This document shows positions 45,156 through 55,228 of a stretch of DNA of 64,000 bases, one piece after another; positions within the stretch are counted from its first letter, which is position 1; the number at the start of each line of letters is the position of its first letter. A program made the translations under genes and the position numbers. The notes under the pieces were generated by a model, which worked only from the letters and a program-made list of their open reading frames with translations, searched no databases and had not been told where the DNA came from. The DNA comes from Ophiostoma sp. CBS 140.51 (Eukaryota; Ascomycota; Sordariomycetes; Ophiostomatales; Ophiostomataceae), in assembly GCA_029298735.1 (NCBI GenBank), contig JANSLP010000035.1, forward strand, positions 62,001 to 126,000. The letters are read 5' to 3'.

Positions 45156-47127
45156 GATGGCAGCCTATAGTGTGGTCGAGGGTTGTGTCGTCGCGTAGTC
45201 GGAGTCGTAGTTGTCGATGTCCTCAAAGGTCAAGAAGGAGGGAGAGGAGGGGACGAAGATTGATCGGGGGAGGGGGGACGCGACAGACGCGAAAACAATT
45301 CAATTAACAATGGACGAGGTGGGAGGGCACGTCGTGTGTGCGATGAAGACCCGAGAAGGGAAATAGGAAAATGGAAAATGAATTCGAGAATGGGGAAAAC
45401 CCGGGACGTTCAAGTCAACAATCAATACAGATGATCTGCTCCGAAACGGTCGTCGCGTTGTCGCGCGCAAAAACGATTGAAAAAAACACGCCTTGGCTGT
45501 TGGGTGGGCAAGTTATGTTTAGGGGCGCGTCAGTCGAGGAACGTGTGTGTTGGCGACCGTTGGTGGTGGGAAAGGACACAATACGTCGTAAAGTCAGGTT
45601 CGCAGGTTCGAGGGTTGCAGGGGGGGAAGAGCGGTGGTGATGGGATGCAAACCCGTGTGGCCTTTGAAAATCAAAAGGGGAAATGTTTCCAGTTGGCTCT
45701 TTCCAAAATAACACGAGAATCAAAGTTACAGAAGGCAAGTGCGATACAAAATGTCGCGTCGCTCGGAAGGAGGCAGGCGCCATGCTAGCCTGGTGTTGAG
45801 GAGCAGGGGACGCACCTTCCTTGGCCACCACTCTTGCCTCACCCCCCTCCCCTTTTCCCCGTTTTTGAGGGGGGACTTTGGTGTTATTGCCAGGGCGGTT
45901 GAAAAACCCGCCCTAACTGACACGACCTCGTTTCTGCCTGAGGCAGAAAAGCTCACAAGGAAGGGATCAGGGCCAGGGGCGCACTTGCACGCTGCGCATT
46001 CTTACCCCGCGCTCCCGTTGGCTGCGCATATTGGAAAAGTGGATCTATCCAATAGGTATGTCGTACTTCTTTTGGTGTAAGACTGTAAGAGTGTAAGAGG
46101 GCTTGGAGGGCAGGAGCGCAACAACATGGAAAAGTTGCGACAGGAAGGTGCCGCGGGGCATTTTGTTGAGAAACTTTGGGGGGGAAAGACTAGATCTGGA
46201 AATTCTACGAAAGACAGAAAGTCAAGCAACACAAAATGATTCCCCCAAAACAATCAACCCAATGCACCAAAGCGTGTGCCGTGCTACATCTGGCCGCTAT
46301 GAGCACACCGGCCGGCATCAAGACAGACATCTGCACCTAGGTCAGCACCCCTCCAGCTACTTGGAGTCGTGCAACACGGGCGGTGTAAAAAGAAACCCGG
46401 GCTCTGGGAGAGATTATCGAAGTGTAAGACGTCTCATCGAGGTAAGTACAGCTGTCTATCATTTTTTATGATTTTCTGTCACTTTTTCGTGTCTCGTTAT
46501 GAGTACTTTTCTCTTCTCTTTTCCATCTTCTGCGCGTTTTTTTTCCACTCCTTGTTTCTCAAGTCTGCATCTGCATTCGACGTGTGCTGCAGCCGTACAG
46601 CATCTGCCTTCTCTCTTTTCTCTTCATTTTCTCTGACCGCGAGATCTGAGGGACACTTCCCGAGCGCGGAATTCATGGCCCTGAAGGGCGGTCCCGGTGT
46701 CTGTCGGTTATACGAAGCAGATACAAGGCTGCATAGGCGAACAAGTCACTGGGAATTCGCAAGACTTGCAAGCCTTTGCAAGCATTCGGCTTGTTAATTG
46801 CATGATGCGAAAAGAGTGTGGCGGGTTGAGGGGGCATTAACTATATATTTTGTTTTTGTTTTCTTTTGTATGCGTTTATATGTGCGTGTGGTATGGGTGA
46901 GGTGTCACCACCCTGCCGTATGCTTATGATGCCTCTTAACCGAAATGCAGTGTTTTTGTATTACATGAGAGGTGAATAGGAGGAGGGATGAAAGGGAAAT
47001 CATGGGTAATGGTATTCGGAGGGTAAAAAAATCATGGCAAAATACAAGGATGTGAGGTTATTGGGAACGGTGAACTGTGAAGAAGGTCGACAAGGGATGG
47101 AGGTGATGAGAAGGAGGAGTGACGACC
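45156..47127. other. 2 kb spacer
   Basis: This spacer lies between the SCC3 start and the stop codon of the MDR reductase, both on the minus strand. It should hold the SCC3 promoter and the reductase 3' region. No gene is supported; frames at 45,415-46,471 are short and overlap on both strands. Confidence 0.6.
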
Positions 47128-48417
47128 TTACGCCAACCGCAAGACGACTTTGCCCCGGACGTGGCTGCTCTGCACTTTGGCAAAGGCTGCCTCGTACTGC
47201 TCCAGCTGAAAGGCCGAGTCAAAGACGGCCTTGACGGCGCGCGCCTCAATCAGGTCGGTGATCGCCTGCAGCTGCTCGCTGTCCGCGTGAACAATGAAAA
47301 AGACGCCGCGCACATCCATGCCCACGCCCGTCTCGGGCCGCAGCTTGTCAGGCGGCATGACGATGCTGATAACGGTGCCGCCGTGGCGTGCACTGGTCCA
47401 GGCGCGTTTCAAAGTGTCGCCGCCGACGCAGTCAAGCACAAGATCGTACTTGTCGCTGCTGTAGTAGGAGCCATATCGAGACTGGGAGCTTGAGCGTGTG
47501 CGGCCGTGGGTCGTCGAAGGTGAGTTGCGACCGCTTCCACCACCTTCTCGGGGATTGACAGAACTGCTGCCTGCATCTCCGGTATTTCGAAGTGTCGTGT
47601 AGTCTATCACGCGGTGTGCGCCGAGGCTACGCACAAAATCGACGTTCGCCGGCCCACATGTTGCCGTGATGTGGCCGACACCGGCAAGACGGGCCAACTG
47701 GACGGCCCACAGTCCAACGCCGCCTGCCGCAGCCGTGATCAGCACGCGCTTATTCGCATTGACATCGTCACCGACAACGATGCTTCGAGGTCGATGAGAT
47801 GACGATGGCCGAGACGATGAGCGGGAGGCTGGTGATTGCTGCCGAGAATATGGATGTGAGTGCTGACGCTGGAGTGGTGGTGGGCGAGGAGGTGACGAAT
47901 AAATCTGTGGCGGTGTCGGCGGCCGAGTGACCGGCTCGTTTGGTAGTGTCAGCCCGCCGTGGACAAAGAGGACCTGCCAAGCGGTCAGTGCCGACAATGG
48001 CACCGTGGCGGCCTCTTCCCAAGACAGAGCCTCGGGTTTTTGGCGCAGCTCACTTGTGAGAACGATTGCGAATTCGCAAGCATTGCCCCGGCGGTTGAAG
48101 TCGGTCAGCGCGTAGACCTCGGTGCCTGGCTGGAAGGGTGACGATTTGTTAGGCGCCTCCACAACGGTGCCGGACACCTCGTACCCCGGGATGGCCGGTG
48201 TTTGAGTTGCTGGCTCCGGCCATTTCAGCTCGCCGTTTGTCAGAGCGACGGCGTGGACTTGGATGAGATGCTCGTCTGGTCCTGTGGGGACTGGTATTGG
48301 TACTTCCGACAGCGTGAGGCTATGAGTGTCCGGGTCGTGAACGAGTGCCAACATTGTTGTGCGGTCGTCGTCTTCTTCGTCCGTCATGTCGTCGGGCAGT
48401 AAAATCACGGCGGGCAT
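47128..48417 (-). CDS. MDR-family reductase (zinc-less quinone/enone reductase type)
   Basis: A single exon encodes 429 residues from ATG at 48417 (MPAVILLPDDM). An in-frame GTG at 48534 is not a credible eukaryotic start; a later Met at residue 11 is possible. The N-terminal GroES-like domain shows GYEVSGTVVE at about 78-87 and VYALTDFNRRGNACEF, but no catalytic zinc Cys/His pattern. LSALTAWQVLFVHGGL follows. The Rossmann dinucleotide motif is AAAGGVG at 229-235, then IDYTT, and YDLVLDCVGGDTL near 324-336. Two Ser/Pro/Arg-rich insertions, about 159-212 and 278-322, interrupt this fold. The C-terminus has GVFFIVHADSEQLQAI and HVRGKVVLRLA. The family reduces quinones or alkenals with NADPH; substrate unknown. 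No neighbouring pathway genes give context. Confidence 0.88.
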   Translation of the reverse strand: MPAVILLPDDMTDEEDDDRTTMLALVHDPDTHSLTLSEVPIPVPTGPDEHLIQVHAVALTNGELKWPEPATQTPAIPGYEVSGTVVEAPNKSSPFQPGTEVYALTDFNRRGNACEFAIVLTSELRQKPEALSWEEAATVPLSALTAWQVLFVHGGLTLPNEPVTRPPTPPQIYSSPPRPPPLQRQHSHPYSRQQSPASRSSSRPSSSHRPRSIVVGDDVNANKRVLITAAAGGVGLWAVQLARLAGVGHITATCGPANVDFVRSLGAHRVIDYTTLRNTGDAGSSSVNPREGGGSGRNSPSTTHGRTRSSSQSRYGSYYSSDKYDLVLDCVGGDTLKRAWTSARHGGTVISIVMPPDKLRPETGVGMDVRGVFFIVHADSEQLQAITDLIEARAVKAVFDSAFQLEQYEAAFAKVQSSHVRGKVVLRLA

Positions 48418-48672
48418 AGGCAATAGGCGGCGGTCATGAATGTCAGTAAGAACCCGGGTTGTGCGTACAGTGGTGGATACCGAGGCCGACGTGTGGGATG
48501 TTGGCCGCAGGCCGCAATTGCCGATGAAAATCACCGAGATTTCGATATCAAAAGTGATTTTAACGTGTTGAGAGATGGAATTAGAGGTATAAGAGCTCCA
48601 GGTGTAAATAGAGAAGACTCTGTGTTGTGTAAATGAAAGCGTTAGGGCGGATGGGGGGATGACTGTTCAAAG

Positions 48673-48682
48673 GGATATATAG
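48673..48682 (-). promoter_or_regulatory. TATA-like element upstream of MDR reductase gene
   Basis: A TATATAT sequence on the minus strand lies about 255 nt upstream of the chosen ATG. The sequence after it looks like a normal leader and has no ATG for over 100 nt. The assignment is tentative. Confidence 0.35.
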
Positions 48683-49251
48683 TGGCGAAGATGGGGGGAG
48701 ACGGGGGAATACGCAAGCAGATAGTAGGAGACGGCGGACAAACAACAAGCAACGAACATCTACCAACAAAAGAACGACAACAAATTGAACAGGGGATAAA
48801 CTAAATAAAAACGAGATGAAAGAGACACAAAAATAATGTTCCTCTGCATCCTTGTTTGGGAAAAGGAGGGCGAGAACTGGTCGTTATAAGAATACACTAG
48901 ACGATGGACGACCAATGCTGGCCACACATGCACAGACACAGACACAGGCACAGGGCACACGAACGCGCACACACTGCACGCACATGCACCGATGCAGATA
49001 CAAAGATACTGACACGCACAAAAATAATAATAATAAATAAATAAATGACTGAAAAGAAGGCACAAACAGGCTTGCAAACGACCCCGGAACGAGCCACTTG
49101 CTCTACACACCATCGCAGGATCGCCAACAAGGACGCAATGGGTACATTAAGCAAACGGAGATGACGGAGCGGATGAAGATGAGGGAAGCAGGGGAGCAGA
49201 AGGGATTATGGGGAGGGGTACGGGGAGAAGGGGTCCGATAGGGGTAGGTAT

Positions 49252-49311
49252 GTATGCAGTATGCGGTATGCAGTATGCGGTATGCAGTATGGAGGTATGG
49301 AGGTATGGTGG
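49252..49311 (+). repeat. Heptamer tandem repeat (ATGCRGT)
   Basis: About five units of ATGCAGT or ATGCGGT follow each other, alternating A and G at the fifth position, then decay into ATGGAGGT-like units. It is a short minisatellite in non-coding DNA. Confidence 0.8.
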
Positions 49312-49489
49312 TGATGTTTAAGGGAAAGGGGAAGGGGAAGGGGGACAAAGCAGGGAAACGATGCGAGAGGCGGGATTTGGTGTGTTGGCATGCTTGCATA
49401 TTGAGATTCGGCTGGGACGATGAAAACGAGACGATCGGTATCCAGGGCGGCAATCACGGTGATGGATGTGAGAAGGGGGTGTAAGTTGA

Positions 49490-49700
49490 AGTACAAATAA
49501 GTTGAGAACAAATAAGAATAATGTTTAAAATTTACAACCCAAGATAATTGTATGTAAATAAATAAAAAGACATAGAATATAAATATAAAGCAACAAGGTA
49601 TAGAAAAAGGATATGTATCAGTGATGGAATAGGATTATTCTGGAGTTTTGAATAATAAAACGGAACAAAATTAGTTTAAAGTGTGGTAACGACCAAGTAA
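49490..49700. other. AT-rich block
   Basis: This roughly 200-bp stretch is strongly AT-rich (many AATAAA and TATAAA-like words) between GC-balanced flanks. No repeat partner or gene is apparent. It might be a RIP relic, an origin or matrix region, or simple drift. Confidence 0.5.
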
Positions 49701-50717
49701 ATTGAGGCCAAAGTCATGTCGGAAAATAGCCACACAAATACAAACCCAAACAAGAAGTGTGCAGGTGCTCTCTCCAATAGTTGGCACCTCCAGCAAGTAT
49801 AAAGGGGGGCAGAGGAGGAGGAACAAGTAAAGTAAACGCAATCACATACCTTAACGACATTCCATTATATGGAAAGACTCGTCACGCAACCCCAGTTTTG
49901 CCAGCAAACGTATACGACTGGCACACGCACAGGTGCTCACCCACACCTAACCAGGGAGACGCGGAAAGCCTATCTGCGGAGCGAAAGCCTCCAGCTGCAT
50001 GGGCCCGCTGCATGGTCTCGTTGTATACAGCCCCTCCTAGAGGGTGGTCGAGAGCATATAGGTACTTCACTCTGGGGGTGGGAAGGGTTGTGTGTACGAA
50101 GCGTGGTCGAGTGGTCGAGTGGTCAAGGAGTGGGGGTGAGGTCAGCGGTGAACCTGTTCGAGTCCCTAGACGAGAGAGAGAGCTAGCATGAGAGACAAGG
50201 CCATTTCGACCAAACGGGGAGCATGATCTGTCTTTTCTCTGAGTGGTTGTGGTCGTCGTTCTGTATCTGGTTATGGTTCTGGGCGTGTGCTTGTGCGTCT
50301 TACCAAAACAATGGGCCCCAATGCTCCAATGCTGGTCAAGCTAGACTTCCCTTTCTCCGCTATTGATGTCAGTCAACTCCCTTGGACCAGTATTACCAGG
50401 TCCCGGTGGCGAGCTTCGACGTTTATCCCAATTCCGGGTTTTTGGAGGGGGACGGAAAGGGGAAAATATGGAATATGGCGGTAAATAAATGAGCTGATGG
50501 CGGAAGAAAAGATAATAAAGGGTCGGCCGGGGCTAAGAAGGGGGAAAGCGCGAAGGGAAATCAAAACCGTGGACGAGGACAACGAAGATGGCGAGACAAA
50601 TGTGTGTGAGTGAGGGTGTCGAATAAAGCACGACACGCACATCGTGGACGACCATATATGACAGAGTTGAGGTTGAGGAGAGGGGGGGCGTGTGTTTGTG
50701 TGTTTGGTTGGGGCCCA

Positions 50718-50862
50718 GGCCAGGCCAGGCCGGACATGGAGCTTGGACACGAACAACGCTGCAATAGGAGGTGTATGTTAAGGGGATGAGCAAGAGGACA
50801 GAAGTGAGGAGAGAGAGGGAGGGGAAAGGATGACTTTGGTAGCGGGATGGCCTGGCCTGGCC
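50718..50862. repeat. Inverted repeat with 14-bp perfect arms
   Basis: GGCCAGGCCAGGCC at 50718-50731 is the exact reverse complement of GGCCTGGCCTGGCC at 50849-50862, with a spacer of 117 bases. Each arm is internally repetitive (GGCCA units), so the pairing could be formed by two simple-sequence expansions. No flanking target duplication is obvious. Confidence 0.7.
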
Positions 50863-52681
50863 AGACCAGGAAGGCAAGAAGGCAGGAAAGTGCCACATCG
50901 GTCAGCTGTCTACAACTAATACGGTCCTTCCTTTTGAATGCAGCCCGGTACTGCTGCTTCTGCTGCTGCTTGTTTTGTGGGGAAGGCGCAGAGGAGGGAT
51001 GCTGAGGAAAGGGTGGGAAGGTACGACGGAAGATGCTTAAAACGGAAAGAGGTAGTAGTCGACGCAAAGAAAGAAGGAACGAAGGCGAGGAAGGAAACGA
51101 CGCTCGTGCAGAAAGATGTAACAATGGGAAGAGCGATGGAAACCATCGCGGCTCATGTTGTACAGGGTCACAGATGGCGCCGTCAGTCTGCATTTGGAAA
51201 CGCCCTTTGCTACGTGTGCCTCTCTTGGCAAAAGGGCAGGCCATTGCTTGTTTTGGCAGTCTGCATGTGTGAAGGAGAAAGCTAAAAGTCAGGGCGAGGG
51301 CACAAGATAAAAAAGACGGGCTGAGCGGCGTGGGTCAGGGCCTACGACTATGCTTACGCCTGGGGGTTTTTGAAGCTGGCAATGGTTGATGTTGGCGACA
51401 ATGGTGGTTGTGGGTGAACCGCGGATGTCGATGACGGGGACGGGAGCGCGGGACACCGACAGGCACTATATTAAGATGGAGACGGGCTGCCATGTGAGCG
51501 TAGAGGATATATGTGCGTAGGTATACTTGTACGGGTTGCGGGAACGGGACGTCAGATGCAGGTAACTATCAGGACAGCCTTGCGGACAAAAGGACAGGAG
51601 GACGTTGGTTGGTCGTGAAGAAGGAGGGGGAAGGGTAAAAGAGACAGCTGTGACCTGACAAAGGAATAGAGGAAAGCAATAAGATGTGGCTAAATCACTG
51701 ACAGATGCGGTAAGAACAAAATAAAGATGGCTGAGAAAAGGTAGAGAGGTAGTCGAGAAACACTTATTGAATGATCTACAACGGATATCATTGTTTCCTA
51801 ATATTCCTTGAAGCTCTGGTAGAATGGTAAACTGCGCGAAGAAAAACACGAGAAGTAGGAGAAGTTAGAGTAATGACAAAAGGAGGACAAAAGAAAACAA
51901 AGGGGGTAATAGGAGACGCAAAATAGGAGACGCCAAGTACCGCGTTCGCAGCTTGTGTGGTTGGCCGTAGCTGAACCGTTGGGTGCGTAAATAGAGTATG
52001 GGTAACGAAGGAGCAAAAATTGAGAATGGAAATAGAAGTAGGAAATAAGAAGTAAGAAATAGGCAGCAGGTAAAAGGGGGAAAAAAGAAGAAGAATCAAA
52101 CCCCAAACTAATACGAGTGGGCGCCAAACCAAAGAATCGTAAACAGAGGACCATGACACGACAGAGAGCACGACACTCCGTCCTTCGTAGGACTGAAGGA
52201 CAAAAAAGGAACAAGGGGCAAGATGACGGGTACGACAGCCAAATAGTCTGGGAAAGTGTGAGCGTATGAAGAAAGATGATGTGCAGAAACAGACTTTCGA
52301 GAAACAAGGCTGGCGATCTTTTGGTCGCTGGGCTTCCCAATTCATGCGGACGATCATGCATCAACAGGAGGGCGCGCCACCAAGGCTGAATGTTGAGCGG
52401 TTCACCACGGCGATCCGAGCAGGGGTCGCCGACAAGGTACAAGGGAAGAACTCAAATAGATGGATGTGACATAAGAACAAAGGTAAAAAAAAGTATGTAC
52501 ATAGTCATAAAGATGGAAGTGAGGTATACCCAAAATCCCAGAAGAAAAATACAACGCTCTAATGAGGAGACTCCAAAGTGAAATGCAACAATCGTGGACC
52601 CTTGCTTTGGCCCTAGTCCAAGTCCCCTTTTCGAAATTTCTCAACTTCAAAGAAACTGACCGGCCCTATCTCTCCCTCTCT

Positions 52682-53677
52682 CTACTCCAAAACGCCGTCA
52701 CGGGCCCGGCTGCTGCCCTCCTCGGCGTCCTCGTTGTATGCGCGGTCCTTGCCCTCGCCGCGGCTATCCTCCGGGTACAGGATATAATGCTGCGCAAAGA
52801 AGACGAGGTCGTAAGCCATGGAAACATTGCCGAGCAGAAGCTTGACAGGGTTGCCCGTCAGGCCAGACCAGTCGTGCTGGCGGTAGCTGTCAATCAGCAG
52901 CTGGGCAATGCTCAGGACACCGCCGATAAAGTCGAGAAGCATAGAGTAGATGCTCCAGCCCTGGGTGCTGCGGTTGCGCCAGTTGACGAGGACTTGCGGG
53001 GAGTACTTGACGAGGGTGACGACGACCTTGACATAACCCAAAGCGTAGACGACGTCGAGCCACTGCCAGCGGGAGGAGGTGGTGGTAGTGGCCAGCATCG
53101 CATCGACGGCCGTCCCAGCAGCGTTGTCGCGGAAGACGAGCAGAACCACAAAGCCGACACCTGTGATACATCCTGCCATGATGCCCAGAATAAAGTTTGA
53201 CGGCTTAGTGTTGCCGCCCAGGACCCGGCGCCGGCGCACCTGTTGCTGCTGGTGCTGCTGGCGGCCGTCGTAGCCGACAACGGCCGAGTCACCCGCGAGC
53301 AGCCCTTCCCGTGTACCATCATTTTCTTCACGGTCTGCATTCCACCCCCAGAGCTGCGGCAGCAAGTATTGCGACACGCCAAAGAGTGATAGGATCAGAG
53401 CGTGTGCGGCAAAGACGACGTCGTTGGTGGCGACGGTGGGTGTGAGGCCGTGGTGGCGGGCGGCGTATTCGGCGCGGACGGTGGCGGAGTAGCGCATAGC
53501 GCCCGTCGACAAGAGGTACGACAAGAAACCCAGGCAGTTGATGAGCGGAAAATCGACCGTCGTCCCAGACGTGGTACGGCGCTTGGCATTGAGGAGCGGC
53601 TGAGGGTAGAAGGAAAGCGACCAGGCGATGGTGTAGACCCAGCCGAAGAGGGCGGAGATGGCGGCGAGGAAGTCCAT
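52682..53677 (-). CDS. Cystinosin-like lysosomal/vacuolar cystine transporter
   Basis: A single exon encodes 331 residues. The protein has about seven predicted membrane segments and two PQ-loop motifs: YPQPLLN at residues 24-30 and SPQVLVNWRNRSTQGWSIYS at 226-245. After the second PQ motif, LLDFIGGVLSIAQLLIDSY and VKLLLGNVSMAYDLVFFAQHYILYP closely follow the cystinosin pattern, including the Asp in LLDF and the Asp in YDLVFF that matter for proton-coupled transport in the human protein. A long polar loop (about 112-157) holds a Gln/Arg-rich stretch. The family exports cystine from the lysosome or vacuole with protons. The C-terminal tail is charged; I see no classical lysosomal sorting motif. 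ATG at 53677 begins MDFLAAISALFGW. Confidence 0.92.
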   Translation of the reverse strand: MDFLAAISALFGWVYTIAWSLSFYPQPLLNAKRRTTSGTTVDFPLINCLGFLSYLLSTGAMRYSATVRAEYAARHHGLTPTVATNDVVFAAHALILSLFGVSQYLLPQLWGWNADREENDGTREGLLAGDSAVVGYDGRQQHQQQQVRRRRVLGGNTKPSNFILGIMAGCITGVGFVVLLVFRDNAAGTAVDAMLATTTTSSRWQWLDVVYALGYVKVVVTLVKYSPQVLVNWRNRSTQGWSIYSMLLDFIGGVLSIAQLLIDSYRQHDWSGLTGNPVKLLLGNVSMAYDLVFFAQHYILYPEDSRGEGKDRAYNEDAEEGSSRARDGVLE

Positions 53678-55228
53678 CGTGACGGAGGGAGGGAGGGTAG
53701 TGGTCGTAGTCGTTAGCTGAGGGGGAAAAAACTCGGTCGATTTGGGCCCTTCATCAGGTTTGGTTGGCTATGAAGAAGGGAAAGAGTTACAAGAGAGAGA
53801 AAAAAAGAAGGAAAGGATGAAGACGTTGGCACGCGCCGCAGACAAAGGGCGGCAAGTGCGAAGGAGGTGACGAGGTATTGCGTATTTGGGCAGATCGGCC
53901 TTCTCCCAAAAAGCTAATGACGGGATGGGGAAGGAGCGAAAGGGCAGGGCCGTTGGTAGGCGCTGGGCACCACTGGAGTGGACTCCGCAAACTCCGCAAA
54001 GAGCTCAAGCATTGCCTAACGCGCGGCCTGGAGCGCCGAACGCCGCTGTCAGCCGCTGGGATTTTGCACCCTTTACAGGGATTGCTTTTGACAGTGCCTA
54101 CGCTAACTCGTAGGGCGGGCATCCACTAATACCGTTAGACAGCCCTCACAGCGTAGCAATAATCCTTGCGAACCCCTCAGCGGATCAGCACCAGAAAGGA
54201 AGGCGTGCGATGGCGCTATCTGTGTGCTATCGCGTGTCCTCCGTATGAGCACTCGGCATATTTACGCGATAATAAGCTATCTAATAAACGATTTCGTCGA
54301 AGTTTTTGTTGACTCTTCGTGTCGTTGAATACACAAGACCTCCGCTTTTCACTGACCATCGTGGAGTTGTAAGGGGTAGATATAGTCTATTTTCGATTTT
54401 TATATTCTTTTGTAGACAAACAAGTCAAAGTCGACTTGTGCCCATGAAATAAAGAGAAAGAAAAGAAAAGAAGAAGACAGGAAGAAATCAAGAAACAAGA
54501 TTAACAGGAAATATGACAAAACAGCCAAACAGGATGCACGTTTTCAAGGCTTAAATCAAAAATGGGGGAACGAAGCTCTACCTCTAGGACCTCTAGAAAA
54601 ATCATCCAAAGATACAGTATTTCGCTAGAATAAGCACACGTCTAATATTGTCTGTCGTTCTTTCTTTATACAGCAACAGATAGCAGAGGGTGTAGATAGG
54701 AAGCCCAAAGGCTGTAGAGGGAGGGTTGGAGGTAGGAGAGTCGCAAGACAAAGGAGAGATCGGTATTGAGGATCGAGGTATCGAAAAAAGGATGATAAAT
54801 CGAGGGTTGGGATCGAAAATACGACGCCGAGGAGGGATTGTTGGCAAGGAGAAACTGTCGTCGGCGCCGAGTCCGAAAGAGTTTGAGAAGTCGGAAAAGG
54901 TCGAAGGGGGTTCGAGGTTTGTCTTTTTTTGGTTCGCTTGTATCCCAGAACGCCCAGATGCCAAAACGGCAAAAGATCCAAAAAAAAATGTGTGCAAAGA
55001 AAATGACAAAAGAGACAAAAGAGCAAATGCAAGGACAAGAAATAGAAAAAGAAAAAAAAAACATAAAGCGTAAATGCTCCCGCCAACCCATCTCTAAAGC
55101 GTCCGAGTTTTTTTTTCTGATGCAACCGAAAGGGAACCAAAAAAAGGGAAGAAGAAGAAGAAGAAAGAGGAGGAGGAACGAAAATAGGTGGCTATTAAGA
55201 GATGAAACAAGGTCGCTCATCACGACGC
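53678..55228. other. 1.55 kb spacer
   Basis: This spacer lies between the cystinosin start and the AGC carrier stop, both on the minus strand. It should contain the cystinosin promoter and the carrier's 3' region. Purine-rich plus-strand sequence near 54,600-55,200 fits a 3' untranslated region. No gene is supported. Confidence 0.6.

Larger units (their letters stand above)
48683..52681. other. 4 kb spacer with repeats and an AT-rich block
   Basis: No gene is supported between the MDR reductase upstream region and the cystinosin stop codon. Visible structure includes CA/CAGA-rich sequence at 48,925-49,020, a heptamer tandem repeat at 49,252-49,311, an AT-rich block at about 49,490-49,700, and an inverted repeat at 50718-50862. 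Minus-strand frames of 190-227 codons near 50,561-52,442 overlap one another in different frames, indicating pyrimidine skew rather than genes. Confidence 0.6.

Noticed and set aside
50095..50178. tRNA-like sequence with TGGTCGAGTGG and GTTCGAGTCC
   Set aside because: Both promoter-box-like words are present, but the T-stem bases do not pair (CCTG against CCCT) and no acceptor stem can be formed.
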